This document shows, piece after piece, positions 35,438-43,516 of a stretch of 64,000 bases of DNA. The notes under the pieces are model-generated. The model was given only the letters and a program-made list of their open reading frames with translations, was not told where the DNA came from and did no database searches. The translations under genes were made by a program, and so were the position numbers. Position 1 is the stretch's first letter; each line of letters begins with the position of its first letter. The stretch comes from Actinocorallia sp039871655 (GTDB lineage Bacteria; Actinomycetota; Actinomycetes; Streptosporangiales; Streptosporangiaceae), in NCBI RefSeq assembly GCF_039871655.1, contig NZ_JBDPLZ010000017.1:27312-91311 (forward strand). The letters run 5' to 3'.

Positions 35438-36658
35438 ATGAAGATAGAGCCTTACCGGAGGGTGCTCTCCCTGCCGGGGCTGCCGAGCCTGATGCTCGTG
35501 GGGACGCTCGCCCGGATCCCGGTGACGGCCACCGGAGTGGCCCTGACCCTGCACGTCGCCATCACCCTGGACCGGGGCTTCTTCCAGGCGGGCCTGGTCG
35601 GGGCGCTGTGCACGCTCGGGGTGGCGCTCAGCGCCCCGGTCGCCGGGCGCTTCGTCGACCGGTACGGGATGCGGCCCGTCCTGCTGGTCACGATGCTCGC
35701 GCAGTCGTGCTTCTGGCCGCTGGCGGGCCACCTGTCCTTCTGGCCGCTGCTGGTCGGCGCGCTGCTGTCCGGCCTGCTGGCCCTCCCGGTGTTCGGCCTG
35801 ACCCGGCAGTGCCTGGCCGTGCTGGTCCCCGAGGAGCGGCGGCGCACCGCGTTCTCGCTGGACTCGATGCTGGTCGAGATCGCCTACATGATCGGTCCCG
35901 CCCTGGCCACCGCGGCGGTGGCCCTGGTGGGCAGCCGCTGGACGCTCGCCGCCATCGGCCTCGGCATGGTCGGGTCCGGGACCGCGCTCTTCGTGCTGAA
36001 CCCGCCGACGCGCACTGAGGAAGAGGCGGAGGCGGAGGCCGCCTCCGGCGGGGACCCGGTGCCCCGGCGGTCCTGGATCACCGTCCCGATGGCGGCGCTG
36101 CTGCTGGTGACCTTCTCCGCCACCTTCGTCCTGGCCGCCACCGAGCTGGGCATCATCGCGGTGCTCACGGGGAGCGGCGCGGTGAGCTGGACGGGCCTGG
36201 TCATCGGCGTGTGGTGCCTGGGGTCGCTGGTGGGGGGCTTCGTCTACGGCGGGCTTCCGCGGGGCTTCCCCGCCCCGGTGCTGATCGGGGCGATGGCGCT
36301 GCTGACCCTCCCGCTCGTGCTGGTCACCGACTGGCGGCTGCTGATGGTGGCGCTCATCCCCTCGGGCCTGCTGTGCGCGCCGTCGTTGTCCACGACGGTG
36401 GACACCATGTCCCGGTGGGTTCCGGCGTCGGTGCGGGGCGAGGCGATGGGGCTGCACAGCACCGCGATGACGTTCGGCCTGGCGTGCTCCGCCCCGCTCG
36501 CGGGACGGGTGATCGACCAGGCGGGGCCGGGCTGGGCTTTCGTCCTGGCCGGGGGCGTGGGGCTGGTCGTCGCGCTGGTGGCGGGGCTGGTGTGGCGGAG
36601 GAGTCCGGGAGCCGTGGAACCCGTGCCGGAGAAAACGGAAAAAGCGATCATCGTTTAA
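35438..36658 (+). CDS. MFS transporter
   Basis: 406-residue major facilitator with twelve predicted TM helices. The loop 2-3 motif is present as GRFVDRYGMRPV. It resembles actinobacterial multidrug or sugar-efflux type MFS proteins with a central acidic loop (EEEAEAEAASGG). ATG 35438 is chosen because GGAGG and AAGGA precede it (12 and 5 nt); the frame is open far upstream but passes through the CHAP gene. Substrate unknown. Confidence 0.9.
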   Translation: MKIEPYRRVLSLPGLPSLMLVGTLARIPVTATGVALTLHVAITLDRGFFQAGLVGALCTLGVALSAPVAGRFVDRYGMRPVLLVTMLAQSCFWPLAGHLSFWPLLVGALLSGLLALPVFGLTRQCLAVLVPEERRRTAFSLDSMLVEIAYMIGPALATAAVALVGSRWTLAAIGLGMVGSGTALFVLNPPTRTEEEAEAEAASGGDPVPRRSWITVPMAALLLVTFSATFVLAATELGIIAVLTGSGAVSWTGLVIGVWCLGSLVGGFVYGGLPRGFPAPVLIGAMALLTLPLVLVTDWRLLMVALIPSGLLCAPSLSTTVDTMSRWVPASVRGEAMGLHSTAMTFGLACSAPLAGRVIDQAGPGWAFVLAGGVGLVVALVAGLVWRRSPGAVEPVPEKTEKAIIV

Positions 36659-36698
36659 CTTCTCTGGCATAAGGCACAATGCGCAGGGGAGGCGCCTG

Positions 36699-37481
36699 AT
36701 GAAGTCGTGCCGTACAGCTGTAGCGGGTCTCGTGCTGGGTCTCGTCCTCGTCGCCGGATGCGGTGGCGAGGACCCGGAAGCCGAACCCTCGCCCACACCG
36801 ACGACGAGCACTCCGACTCAGACCGCCCCGCCCGACACCTCGCCGGAACCCACCCCCGGACAGCCGGAGCCGGAGGAGCCGCGGAGCATGCTCCCCAACG
36901 GCTACGTGCCGCTGTGGCCCTTCAGCGGCCCGGCAGAGGCCCGCTCCTTCCGTCCGGGCGGGTACGCGTCCTGGAACCTGGACGCCGGCGGCACCGCGCT
37001 CTCCTTCACCCGCTCCTACCTCGGCTTCACCGGCATCGACCGGATCACGAGCCGGTCCGTGAACGGAACGGAGGCCAGGATCGGCGTCGGTTTCCGGGCC
37101 GAGGGCCGCGACCTCACCGCCGCCGTCATCCACCTGTTCCGGGTGGGCGGCGACCCCGACGGGCCGTGGGAGGTCGTCGGCACCGACGACACCACCCTCA
37201 GCCTCACCACCCCCGCCTACGGAGGGCGGACGGAGTCCCCCGCGACGCTGGGGGGCCGGATCACGGGCGTGGACGAGAGCCTCCAGGCCAAGATCCTGCA
37301 CCCGCGCGCCGGGGAACCGCTCGGCGAGCACTGCTGCACGCCCGCCGGGGGTCAGGACGCGCGCTGGCGGCTGACCCTGCCCTACGAGGGGGAGATCGAG
37401 AAGGTCGCCACCATCGTGGTGTGGACGGGCGGCCATGTGGCCGACGTGGAGCGGTTCGCGGTGACCGGTATCCGCCCCTGA
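36699..37481 (+). CDS. Lipoprotein of unknown function
   Basis: 260 residues with a lipoprotein signal peptide (lipobox LVAGC, Cys21), a Pro/Thr/Glu linker (about 25-65) and a ~190-residue beta-rich domain with two adjacent cysteines (EHCCTPAG). I do not recognise the domain. It lies 40 bp downstream of the MFS gene with GGGGAGG ahead of its ATG, so cotranscription is possible. Confidence 0.75.
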   Translation: MKSCRTAVAGLVLGLVLVAGCGGEDPEAEPSPTPTTSTPTQTAPPDTSPEPTPGQPEPEEPRSMLPNGYVPLWPFSGPAEARSFRPGGYASWNLDAGGTALSFTRSYLGFTGIDRITSRSVNGTEARIGVGFRAEGRDLTAAVIHLFRVGGDPDGPWEVVGTDDTTLSLTTPAYGGRTESPATLGGRITGVDESLQAKILHPRAGEPLGEHCCTPAGGQDARWRLTLPYEGEIEKVATIVVWTGGHVADVERFAVTGIRP

Positions 37482-37506
37482 CCGCCGCCCGTCCCGGCCG
37501 GCGTCC

Positions 37507-39861
37507 TCAGGCCAGCCCGGCGCGGCGCAGCGCGTCGGCCAGGGCGCCCGACGGCTGGGAGCCCTCACGGCGCCCGCCGTCGTCCTTGCCCCTGCCGCCC
37601 TTGCCGCCTGTCTTGCCGCCGCCCTGGGGACGGCCGCGCCGCTGCTCGTCCCCGCGCCGCTCGCCCTTGCCCCGGCCGTCGCCGCGCGGGCCGCGCGGCG
37701 ACTCCTCGTCCAGGCGCAGCGTGAGGGAGATGCGCTTGCGCTGCAGGTCCACCTCCAGCACCTTGACGCGCACCACGTCGCCGGGCTTGACCACCTCGCG
37801 CGGGTCGCTGACGAAGGAGTTCGACAGCTGGCTGACGTGGGCCAGCCCGTCCTGGTGCACGCCGACGTCGATGAACGCGCCGAACGCCGCGACGTTGGTG
37901 ACCACGCCCTCCAGCAGCATGCCGGGCTCGAGGTCGGTGAGCTTCTCGACGCCGTCCTTGAAGGCGGCGGTCTTGAAGGCCGGACGCGGGTCGCGTCCCG
38001 GCTTCTCCAGCTCGGCCAGGATGTCGGTGACCGTGGGCAGCCCGAAGGTGTCGTCGACGAAGTCCTGCGGCCTGAGGGAGCTCAGGGTACGGCTGCCGAT
38101 CAGCGTCTTGAGGTCCGAGCCGGTGGAGTCCAGGATGCGGCGCACCACCGGGTAGGCCTCGGGGTGCACGGCCGAGGAGTCCAGCGGGTCGTCGCCCCCG
38201 GGGATGCGCAGGAAGCCCGCGCACTGCTCGAAGGCCTTCGGGCCGAGCCGCGGCACGTCCCGCAGCGCCCTGCGGGTGCGGAAGGGGCCGTTGGCGTCGC
38301 GGTGGGCGACGATGCTCTCGGCCAGCCCGGTGCTGATGCCCGAGACCCGGGTCAGCAGCGGCACCGACGCGGTGTTGACGTCCACGCCGACGGCGTTCAC
38401 GCAGTCCTCGACGACCGCGCCGAGGGAGCGGGAGAGCTTGTTCTCGGCCAGGTCGTGCTGGTACTGGCCGACGCCGATGGACTTGGGGTCGATCTTCACC
38501 AGTTCGGCCAGCGGGTCCTGGAGGCGGCGGGCGATGGACACCGCGCCGCGCAGCGAGACGTCCAGGTCGGGCAGTTCCTGCGAGGCGTAGGCCGAGGCGG
38601 AGTACACCGAGGCGCCCGCCTCCGAGACCATGATCTTGGTGGTGTCGGGCATCAGCTTGACCAGCTCTCCCGCGAGCCTGTCGGTCTCGCGGGAGGCGGT
38701 GCCGTTGCCGATCGCGATGAGCTCGACGCCGTGCGCCTTGACCAGCTTGGCCAGGGTCGCCAGCGAGGCGTCCCACTGGCGGCGCGGCTCGTGCGGGTAG
38801 ATCGTGTCGGTCGCGACGACCTTGCCGGTGGCGTCCACCACCGCGACCTTCACCCCGGTGCGCAGGCCCGGGTCCAGCCCCATGGTGGGGCGGGTGCCGG
38901 CGGGCGCGGCCAGCAGCAGGTCCCGGAGGTTGGCGGCGAAGACCCGCACGCCCTCCTCCTCGGCCGCCTCCCACAGGCGGGCGCGGAGGTCCGACCCCAC
39001 GTGCACCTGGATGCGGGTTCGCCAGGCCCAGCGGACGGCGTCCAGCAGCCAGCGGTCGGCGGGGCGGCCCCTGTCGGCGATGTCGAAGCGCTGGGCGATG
39101 CGCCGTTCGAAGGAGCTCGGGCCCTCGACGGGCTCCTCGGGCTCCAGGACGAGTTCGAGGACCTTCTCCTTCTCGCCGCGGAACATCGCCAGGACGCGGT
39201 GGGAGGGGAGCGCGGTGAACGGCTCGGCGAAGTCGAAGTAGTCGGAGAACTTGGCCCCGGCCTCCTCCTTGCCCTCCACGACGCGGGAGATCAGCCGTCC
39301 GCCGGTCCACATCCGCTCGCGCAGCTCGCCGATGAGCTCGCCGTCCTCGGAGAACCTCTCGACCAGGATGGCCCGGGCGCCCTCCAGCGCGGCGGCCTCG
39401 TCGGCGACCTGTTCGCCCACGAACCCGGCGGCGAGAGCCTTGGGGTCCTGGGACGGGTCCTCCAGCAGGGTGAGGGCGAGCGGCTCGAGCCCGGCCTCGC
39501 GGGCCGTCTGGGCTTTGGAGCGCCGCTTGGGCTTGTAGGGGAGGTAGAGGTCCTCCAGTCGGGCTTTGGAGTCGGCGGTGAGGAGCCGGGCCTCGAGCTC
39601 CTCGGTCAGCTTGCCCTGGGAGCGGACGGACTCCAGCACCGCCGCGCGACGTTCCTCCAGCTCGCGCAGGTAGCGCAGTCGCTCCTCGAGGGTGCGCAGC
39701 TGGGTGTCGTCGAGGGCCCCGGTGGCCTCCTTGCGGTACCGGGCGATGAAGGGCACGGTCGAACCGCCGTCGAGCAGGTCGACCGCGACCTCGACCTGTC
39801 GCTCCCGCACACCCAACTCGTCCGCGATACGCCGGTGAATCGTCGGCAGACTCAAGCTCAT
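37507..39861 (-). CDS. tex: Tex-family RNA-binding transcription accessory protein
   Basis: 784 residues, full length for Tex. N-terminal helical region (MSLSLPTIHRRIADELGV), YqgF-like RNase H fold (PTMGLDPGLRTGVKVAVVD, ELIAIGNGTASRETD), helix-hairpin-helix region (VDVNTASVPLLTRVSGI, AFEQCAGFLRI) and a C-terminal S1 domain (GMLLEGVVTNVAAFGAFIDVGVHQDGLAHVSQLS). A Lys/Arg/Gly-rich tail after S1 is an actinobacterial extension. Binds nucleic acid and influences transcription. Its ATG overlaps the stop of a 54-residue gene (ATGA), so the two are coupled. Confidence 0.95.
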   Translation of the reverse strand: MSLSLPTIHRRIADELGVRERQVEVAVDLLDGGSTVPFIARYRKEATGALDDTQLRTLEERLRYLRELEERRAAVLESVRSQGKLTEELEARLLTADSKARLEDLYLPYKPKRRSKAQTAREAGLEPLALTLLEDPSQDPKALAAGFVGEQVADEAAALEGARAILVERFSEDGELIGELRERMWTGGRLISRVVEGKEEAGAKFSDYFDFAEPFTALPSHRVLAMFRGEKEKVLELVLEPEEPVEGPSSFERRIAQRFDIADRGRPADRWLLDAVRWAWRTRIQVHVGSDLRARLWEAAEEEGVRVFAANLRDLLLAAPAGTRPTMGLDPGLRTGVKVAVVDATGKVVATDTIYPHEPRRQWDASLATLAKLVKAHGVELIAIGNGTASRETDRLAGELVKLMPDTTKIMVSEAGASVYSASAYASQELPDLDVSLRGAVSIARRLQDPLAELVKIDPKSIGVGQYQHDLAENKLSRSLGAVVEDCVNAVGVDVNTASVPLLTRVSGISTGLAESIVAHRDANGPFRTRRALRDVPRLGPKAFEQCAGFLRIPGGDDPLDSSAVHPEAYPVVRRILDSTGSDLKTLIGSRTLSSLRPQDFVDDTFGLPTVTDILAELEKPGRDPRPAFKTAAFKDGVEKLTDLEPGMLLEGVVTNVAAFGAFIDVGVHQDGLAHVSQLSNSFVSDPREVVKPGDVVRVKVLEVDLQRKRISLTLRLDEESPRGPRGDGRGKGERRGDEQRRGRPQGGGKTGGKGGRGKDDGGRREGSQPSGALADALRRAGLA

Positions 39862-40022
39862 GGCTGCATTCTTCCGGCTCCGGGGAGTGCTTGTCCCCCG
39901 GAAGCGTGACGACGCGGCTCGTCCTGGGGAACGAGTGACCAGTCGCGGGCGTCCCGGGAGTCCCGGCCGAGGAGGGGGCCGAGGATCGCGAGCGCGGCGA
40001 AGAAGATCAGGGCGTAGAGCAT
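39858..40022 (-). CDS. Small membrane protein coupled to tex
   Basis: 54-residue open frame too short for routine gene finding. It has a strong ribosome binding site (GGAGGA, 6 nt before the ATG at 40022), a start MLYALIFFAALAILGPLLG forming one TM helix, then a hydrophilic RDSRDARDW segment and a basic tail. Its TGA overlaps the tex ATG. The start signal, TM helix and coupling together make a real gene likely; function unknown. Confidence 0.7.
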   Translation of the reverse strand: MLYALIFFAALAILGPLLGRDSRDARDWSLVPQDEPRRHASGGQALPGAGRMQP

Positions 40023-40069
40023 GGGATTCCTCCGAGGAGTGGTCTTTTCGGGCCACTTCCATTACTTCA

Positions 40070-40113
40070 GGCCAATGGCTTGTTTGTTAAGGGCCAATCC
40101 GACAAACTGGCCT
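40070..40113. promoter_or_regulatory. Repeated GGCCAAT sites upstream of the MocR gene
   Basis: GGCCAAT occurs at 40070-40076 and 40092-40098 (22 bp apart, two helical turns, same face), with an inverted half-site ACTGGCC at 40107-40113 and a related GGCCACTT at 40051. Direct repeats of this kind are the usual binding architecture of MocR/GabR dimers; autoregulation or control of the divergent small gene/tex operon is likely. Confidence 0.5.
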
Positions 40114-40115
40114 GT

Positions 40116-41564
40116 ATGGGTGATGCGCGGCATGTCAGTGGTCTGCAACTCGCCAGGCTCCTGGGCGAGCTCCCGGCGGAACGGCCGTTCTACGGGGCGC
40201 TCGCGACGGGCGTCCGGAACCTGATCCGGGACGGGCGGCTGCCCCTGGGGGTGCGGCTGCCGGCCGAGCGCGATCTGGCCTCCGCGCTGTCGGTCAGCCG
40301 CACCACCGTGACCTCCGCCTACGACTCGCTGCGAGAGGACGGCTACGTCTCCAGCAAGCAGGGAGCGGGAAGCTGGACGACGCTGCCCCCCGTCACGCTC
40401 TCACCCCTGCCCCCCGTCCCGGCGTTCACCGCCGACCCCGGTCCGGTGATGCCGCCGGACACCATCGACCTGGGCTGCGCCGCGCCGGCCGCGCCCGCGG
40501 TCTTCAGCGAGGCGGTCGAGGCCGCGGTCAGGGAACTGCCCCGCTACAGCTGCGTCGCGGGCTACGAACCCGCCGGACTGCCCGTGCTGCGCGCCGCCAT
40601 CGCCGACCGCTACACCCAGCGCGGCCTGCCCACCCGGCCCGAGGAGATCATCATCACCACCGGCGGCCAGCAGGCCTGCGACCTGCTGATCCGCACCCTG
40701 GTGAGCCGGGGCGACACGGTGATGCTGGAACGGCCGACCTACCCCCACGTGCTCACCGCGCTGCGCAACAGGGGCGCCCGGCTCGTCCCCGTGGGCATCG
40801 CCGACGGCTGGGACCTCGACCTGATCTCCGCCGGAATGCGGCAGGCCGCCGTCCGGCTCGGCTACTTCATCCCCGACTTCCAGAACCCCACCGGCCACCT
40901 GATGCCGGAGTCCGACCGCATCGCCCTGGTCGAGGCCGCCCGCGCCGCCCAGACCCAGCTCATCTCCGACGAGACCTTCGCGGAACTGGGCATCGAGGAG
41001 CCCGTCCCCTCGCCCGTCGCCGCCTACGACACCGGCGGCCGGGTGATCTCGGTGGGGTCGGCGTCCAAGCTGTTCTGGGGCGGCCTGCGCATCGGCTGGA
41101 TCCGCACCACCATCCCGCTCGCCCGGAAGCTGGCCACGGTCCGGGAACCGATGGACATCGCCTCCCCGGTCCTGGAGCAGCTGATCACCGCGGAGCTGTT
41201 CCAGCGCCTGGAGGAGGTGCGGGCCGAGCGGTCCGCGCGGCTGGCCGCCTCCCGCGACGCCCTGGTGGAGGCGCTGCGCACCCGGCTGCCCGACTGGAGG
41301 TTCACCGTGCCCTCCGGCGGCATGTCGCTGTGGGCGCGGCTCCCCTCGCCCGTGGCCACGGCGTTCTGCGAAGTGGCCCAGCGGCGCGGCGTCCGGATCG
41401 TGCCCGGCCCGGTCTTCGGCGCCGACGGGGTGCTGGAGGACGCCGTCAGGCTGCCCTACGTGCTGCGGCCCGACGTCATGCGCGAGGCGGTGGAACGCAT
41501 GGCGGCGGCCTACTCCGGGGTCGAGGACCTGCCCGCCGCCCGCTCTCTGCCCGCCTGCGTCTGA
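40116..41564 (+). CDS. MocR-type regulator (GntR HTH plus PLP aminotransferase fold)
   Basis: 482 residues from ATG 40116. The N-terminal winged helix (about 15-80: LATGVRNLIRDGRLPLGVRLPAERDLASALSVSRTTV) is GntR type; residues ~110-470 have the fold-type-I aminotransferase pattern with the PLP lysine in SVGSASKLFWGGLRIGW and the DFQNPTGH strand. MocR proteins (PdxR, GabR, TauR and relatives) sense PLP-amino acid adducts. Regulon unknown; direct repeats lie just upstream. An earlier in-frame start at 40080 would overlap these repeats. Confidence 0.92.
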   Translation: MGDARHVSGLQLARLLGELPAERPFYGALATGVRNLIRDGRLPLGVRLPAERDLASALSVSRTTVTSAYDSLREDGYVSSKQGAGSWTTLPPVTLSPLPPVPAFTADPGPVMPPDTIDLGCAAPAAPAVFSEAVEAAVRELPRYSCVAGYEPAGLPVLRAAIADRYTQRGLPTRPEEIIITTGGQQACDLLIRTLVSRGDTVMLERPTYPHVLTALRNRGARLVPVGIADGWDLDLISAGMRQAAVRLGYFIPDFQNPTGHLMPESDRIALVEAARAAQTQLISDETFAELGIEEPVPSPVAAYDTGGRVISVGSASKLFWGGLRIGWIRTTIPLARKLATVREPMDIASPVLEQLITAELFQRLEEVRAERSARLAASRDALVEALRTRLPDWRFTVPSGGMSLWARLPSPVATAFCEVAQRRGVRIVPGPVFGADGVLEDAVRLPYVLRPDVMREAVERMAAAYSGVEDLPAARSLPACV

Positions 41565-41632
41565 CCCGGGTCGGTCCTCCCTCCCGGCGGTTGTACGGTG
41601 GGTCCGCCGGAACGAGAAAGTGGAGGAAGCCG

Positions 41633-41998
41633 ATGGTCGGCTGGCTAGCGGGGACCCTGATCGCGCTGTCCCTGGTGGCGGCGGTGTGGTTCCTGGTGCT
41701 CTCGGCCCGGGACAAGCCGATCCAGGCGGTGCACCTGGTGGCCATGGCCGTCCTGGAGGCGGGGCTGCTGATCCAGGTGATCACGGCGGCGGTCCTGCTG
41801 GCGGGCGGGCACGACCCGCAGGAGAAGGGCACGTTCATCGGCTACCTGGCGGGTTCGCTGGTGGTGCTCCCGGTCGGCGCGTTCCTCGGCGTCGGCGAGC
41901 GCAGCAAATGGGGGTCGGTGGCGGCGGGCGTGGCCTGCCTGACGGTCCCGGTGGTCATCCTGCGGATGCAGGACCTGTGGAGCGGTACCGGTGTCTGA
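41633..41998 (+). CDS. Small integral membrane protein
   Basis: 121 residues, four predicted TM helices (about 4-24, 33-55, 65-85, 92-110). Ribosome binding site GGAGGAAG 7 nt before the ATG. I do not recognise the family. It overlaps the next membrane-protein gene by 8 bp, so the two probably act together. Confidence 0.75.
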   Translation: MVGWLAGTLIALSLVAAVWFLVLSARDKPIQAVHLVAMAVLEAGLLIQVITAAVLLAGGHDPQEKGTFIGYLAGSLVVLPVGAFLGVGERSKWGSVAAGVACLTVPVVILRMQDLWSGTGV

Positions 41999-42389
41999 GC
42001 TCTCCAGCGGTCCGGGACGCGTCCTGGTCGCGGTCTACGCGATCTTCACCCTGGCGGCGGGAGCCCGGTCGGGCTACCAGCTGGCCACCGAGTTCGGTCA
42101 GGCGCCCGTGGCCTACCTGCTCTCCGCGGTCGCCGCGGCGATCTACCTGCTGGCCACCGCCGCGCTGTGGACCTCCCGCCGCGGGGTCGCGCTGGCGGCC
42201 GTCGGCGTCGAACTCGCCGGGGTCCTGGGCATCGGCCTGTACAGCGTGCTCGAGCCCGGGGCCTTCCCCGAACCCACCGTCTGGTCGCAGTTCGGGGCCG
42301 GATACGGGTACGTCCCGCTGATCCTGCCCGTCCTGGGCCTGCTGTGGCTGCGCAGGCGCTCCGGAGAGCCGGTCTCCTCGGAGAAGTGA
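41991..42389 (+). CDS. Small integral membrane protein
   Basis: 132 residues with four predicted TM helices (about 9-27, 39-60, 66-88, 104-122) and a short charged C-terminus. Starts at GTG 41991, 8 bp before the upstream stop. Together with the upstream protein it forms a pair of four-helix membrane proteins; no catalytic or transport motif is visible. Confidence 0.78.
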   Translation: MSELSSGPGRVLVAVYAIFTLAAGARSGYQLATEFGQAPVAYLLSAVAAAIYLLATAALWTSRRGVALAAVGVELAGVLGIGLYSVLEPGAFPEPTVWSQFGAGYGYVPLILPVLGLLWLRRRSGEPVSSEK

Positions 42390-42419
42390 GACGGGCGAGG
42401 GCGCCGGCCCTCACCCGTC
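42390..42419. terminator. Terminator hairpin
   Basis: GACGGG-C-GAGGGC and GCCCTC-A-CCCGTC pair over 12 bp with one mismatch and a GCCG loop, starting immediately after the stop at 42389. Serves both converging genes. Confidence 0.65.
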
Positions 42420-42439
42420 CTCGTGGGTCGGACGGAAGG

Positions 42440-42661
42440 TCAGCCGCCCGCCTTGCGGCGGAAGGTGCGCTTGCCCCCGCCCTGGGTCTGGTTCCCGTGG
42501 ATCTTGGATCCGCCCCGGCCGCCTCCGGCGCCGGCGTGGCCCGCGTTCTGCTTGCGTTCCAGCGCCTCCCGGAACCTGCGCTTGGCGGTCTCCTCCGGAG
42601 TCTCCTCGGGAGCCTCCCCCTCGGGGGCTCCGGTCTGCTCGTCCTGTTCGTGATCAGCCAT
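42440..42661 (-). CDS. DUF5302 family small protein
   Basis: 73 residues: acidic N-terminus (EDQTGAPEGEAPEETPEE-like), the conserved KRRFREALERKQ helix, then a Gly-rich stretch with KIHGNQTQGGGKRTFRRK. This layout matches the actinobacterial DUF5302 family, whose function is unknown. Probably disordered and nucleic-acid or ribosome associated by its basic C-terminus, but that is inference. Confidence 0.85.
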   Translation of the reverse strand: MADHEQDEQTGAPEGEAPEETPEETAKRRFREALERKQNAGHAGAGGGRGGSKIHGNQTQGGGKRTFRRKAGG

Positions 42662-42790
42662 GTGTCCAGCTTGCCACGCCGGTCAAGCGCCGAACCACAC
42701 GAGGAACCCGGTGTCGCCGAACACACGGCCGGTGCCGGCGTGCCCGTGGCCGGCGGCGAGCAGTTCCCCGGAACTGATTCAATCAGTGTC

Positions 42791-43468
42791 ATGACGACGC
42801 AGCACGATCTGGAGACCCTGCGGTTCGCTCCCGGGCAGGTCATCCTGCACCGCCAGTTCACCGGTGACCGGCTGGTCTTCGTCCGGGCCGTCCGGGTCGT
42901 CGAGCACGACGAGCACGGCCTGCGGTTGTGGATTCCGCGGCACACGGCGATGTCCGCGACGATGACCGCCGACGGGCGCGGACTGCGGGACATGCCGTTC
43001 TCCGAGTGGGTGACGGTGGAACGGGAGCTCACCGCCATGCGCTGGCGCGGGCCGAACGTCTTCATGTTCATGCCGCCCGGCGCGGCGCACTCGGTGCTCT
43101 TCTTCTGGTACCCGGAGGACACCTTCTACGGCTGGTACGTGAACCTGGAGGAGCCCGGAGTCGTGTGGCAGGACGAGACCGCCGCGGGCATCGACATCTG
43201 CGACCAGGACCTCGACATCTGGGTCGACCGGGACCGCACCTGGTCGTGGAAGGACGAGCACGAACTGGAGGAGCGGCTCGGCTTCCCCGAGCACTACTGG
43301 GTCACCGACGAGCAGGCGGTGCGGGCCGAGGGGCTGCGGGTGGCCGAGCGGATCGAGAAGGGGCACTTCCCCTTCGACGGCACCTGGTGCGACTTCCGGC
43401 CCGACCCGTCCTGGCCGGTGCCCGACGAGCTGCCGCCCGGCTGGGACCGGCCGCGCGCCCGCCGCTGA
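42791..43468 (+). CDS. DUF402 domain protein
   Basis: 225 residues from ATG 42791. The central TFYGWYVNLEEPGVVWQDETAAGIDICDQDLDIWVDRDRTW is the DUF402 core, in which acidic residues (DICDQDLD) bind divalent metal; characterised relatives are nucleoside phosphatases and FomD. The N-terminal beta-barrel segment GQVILHRQFTGDRLVFVRAVRVV fits. Likely a phosphohydrolase of unknown substrate. Single gene. Confidence 0.88.
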   Translation: MTTQHDLETLRFAPGQVILHRQFTGDRLVFVRAVRVVEHDEHGLRLWIPRHTAMSATMTADGRGLRDMPFSEWVTVERELTAMRWRGPNVFMFMPPGAAHSVLFFWYPEDTFYGWYVNLEEPGVVWQDETAAGIDICDQDLDIWVDRDRTWSWKDEHELEERLGFPEHYWVTDEQAVRAEGLRVAERIEKGHFPFDGTWCDFRPDPSWPVPDELPPGWDRPRARR

Positions 43469-43477
43469 GAGCCGGCT

Positions 43478-43509
43478 CGGGGCGGCCCGGCGTGGCCGGC
43501 GCCGCCCCG
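43478..43509. terminator. Bidirectional terminator hairpin
   Basis: CGGGGCGGC-CCGGC and GCCGG-C-GCCGCCCCG pair over 14 bp with a single bulged C and a GTG loop, between the converging DUF402 and fabF genes. Confidence 0.65.
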
Positions 43510-43516
43510 TCCCTGG

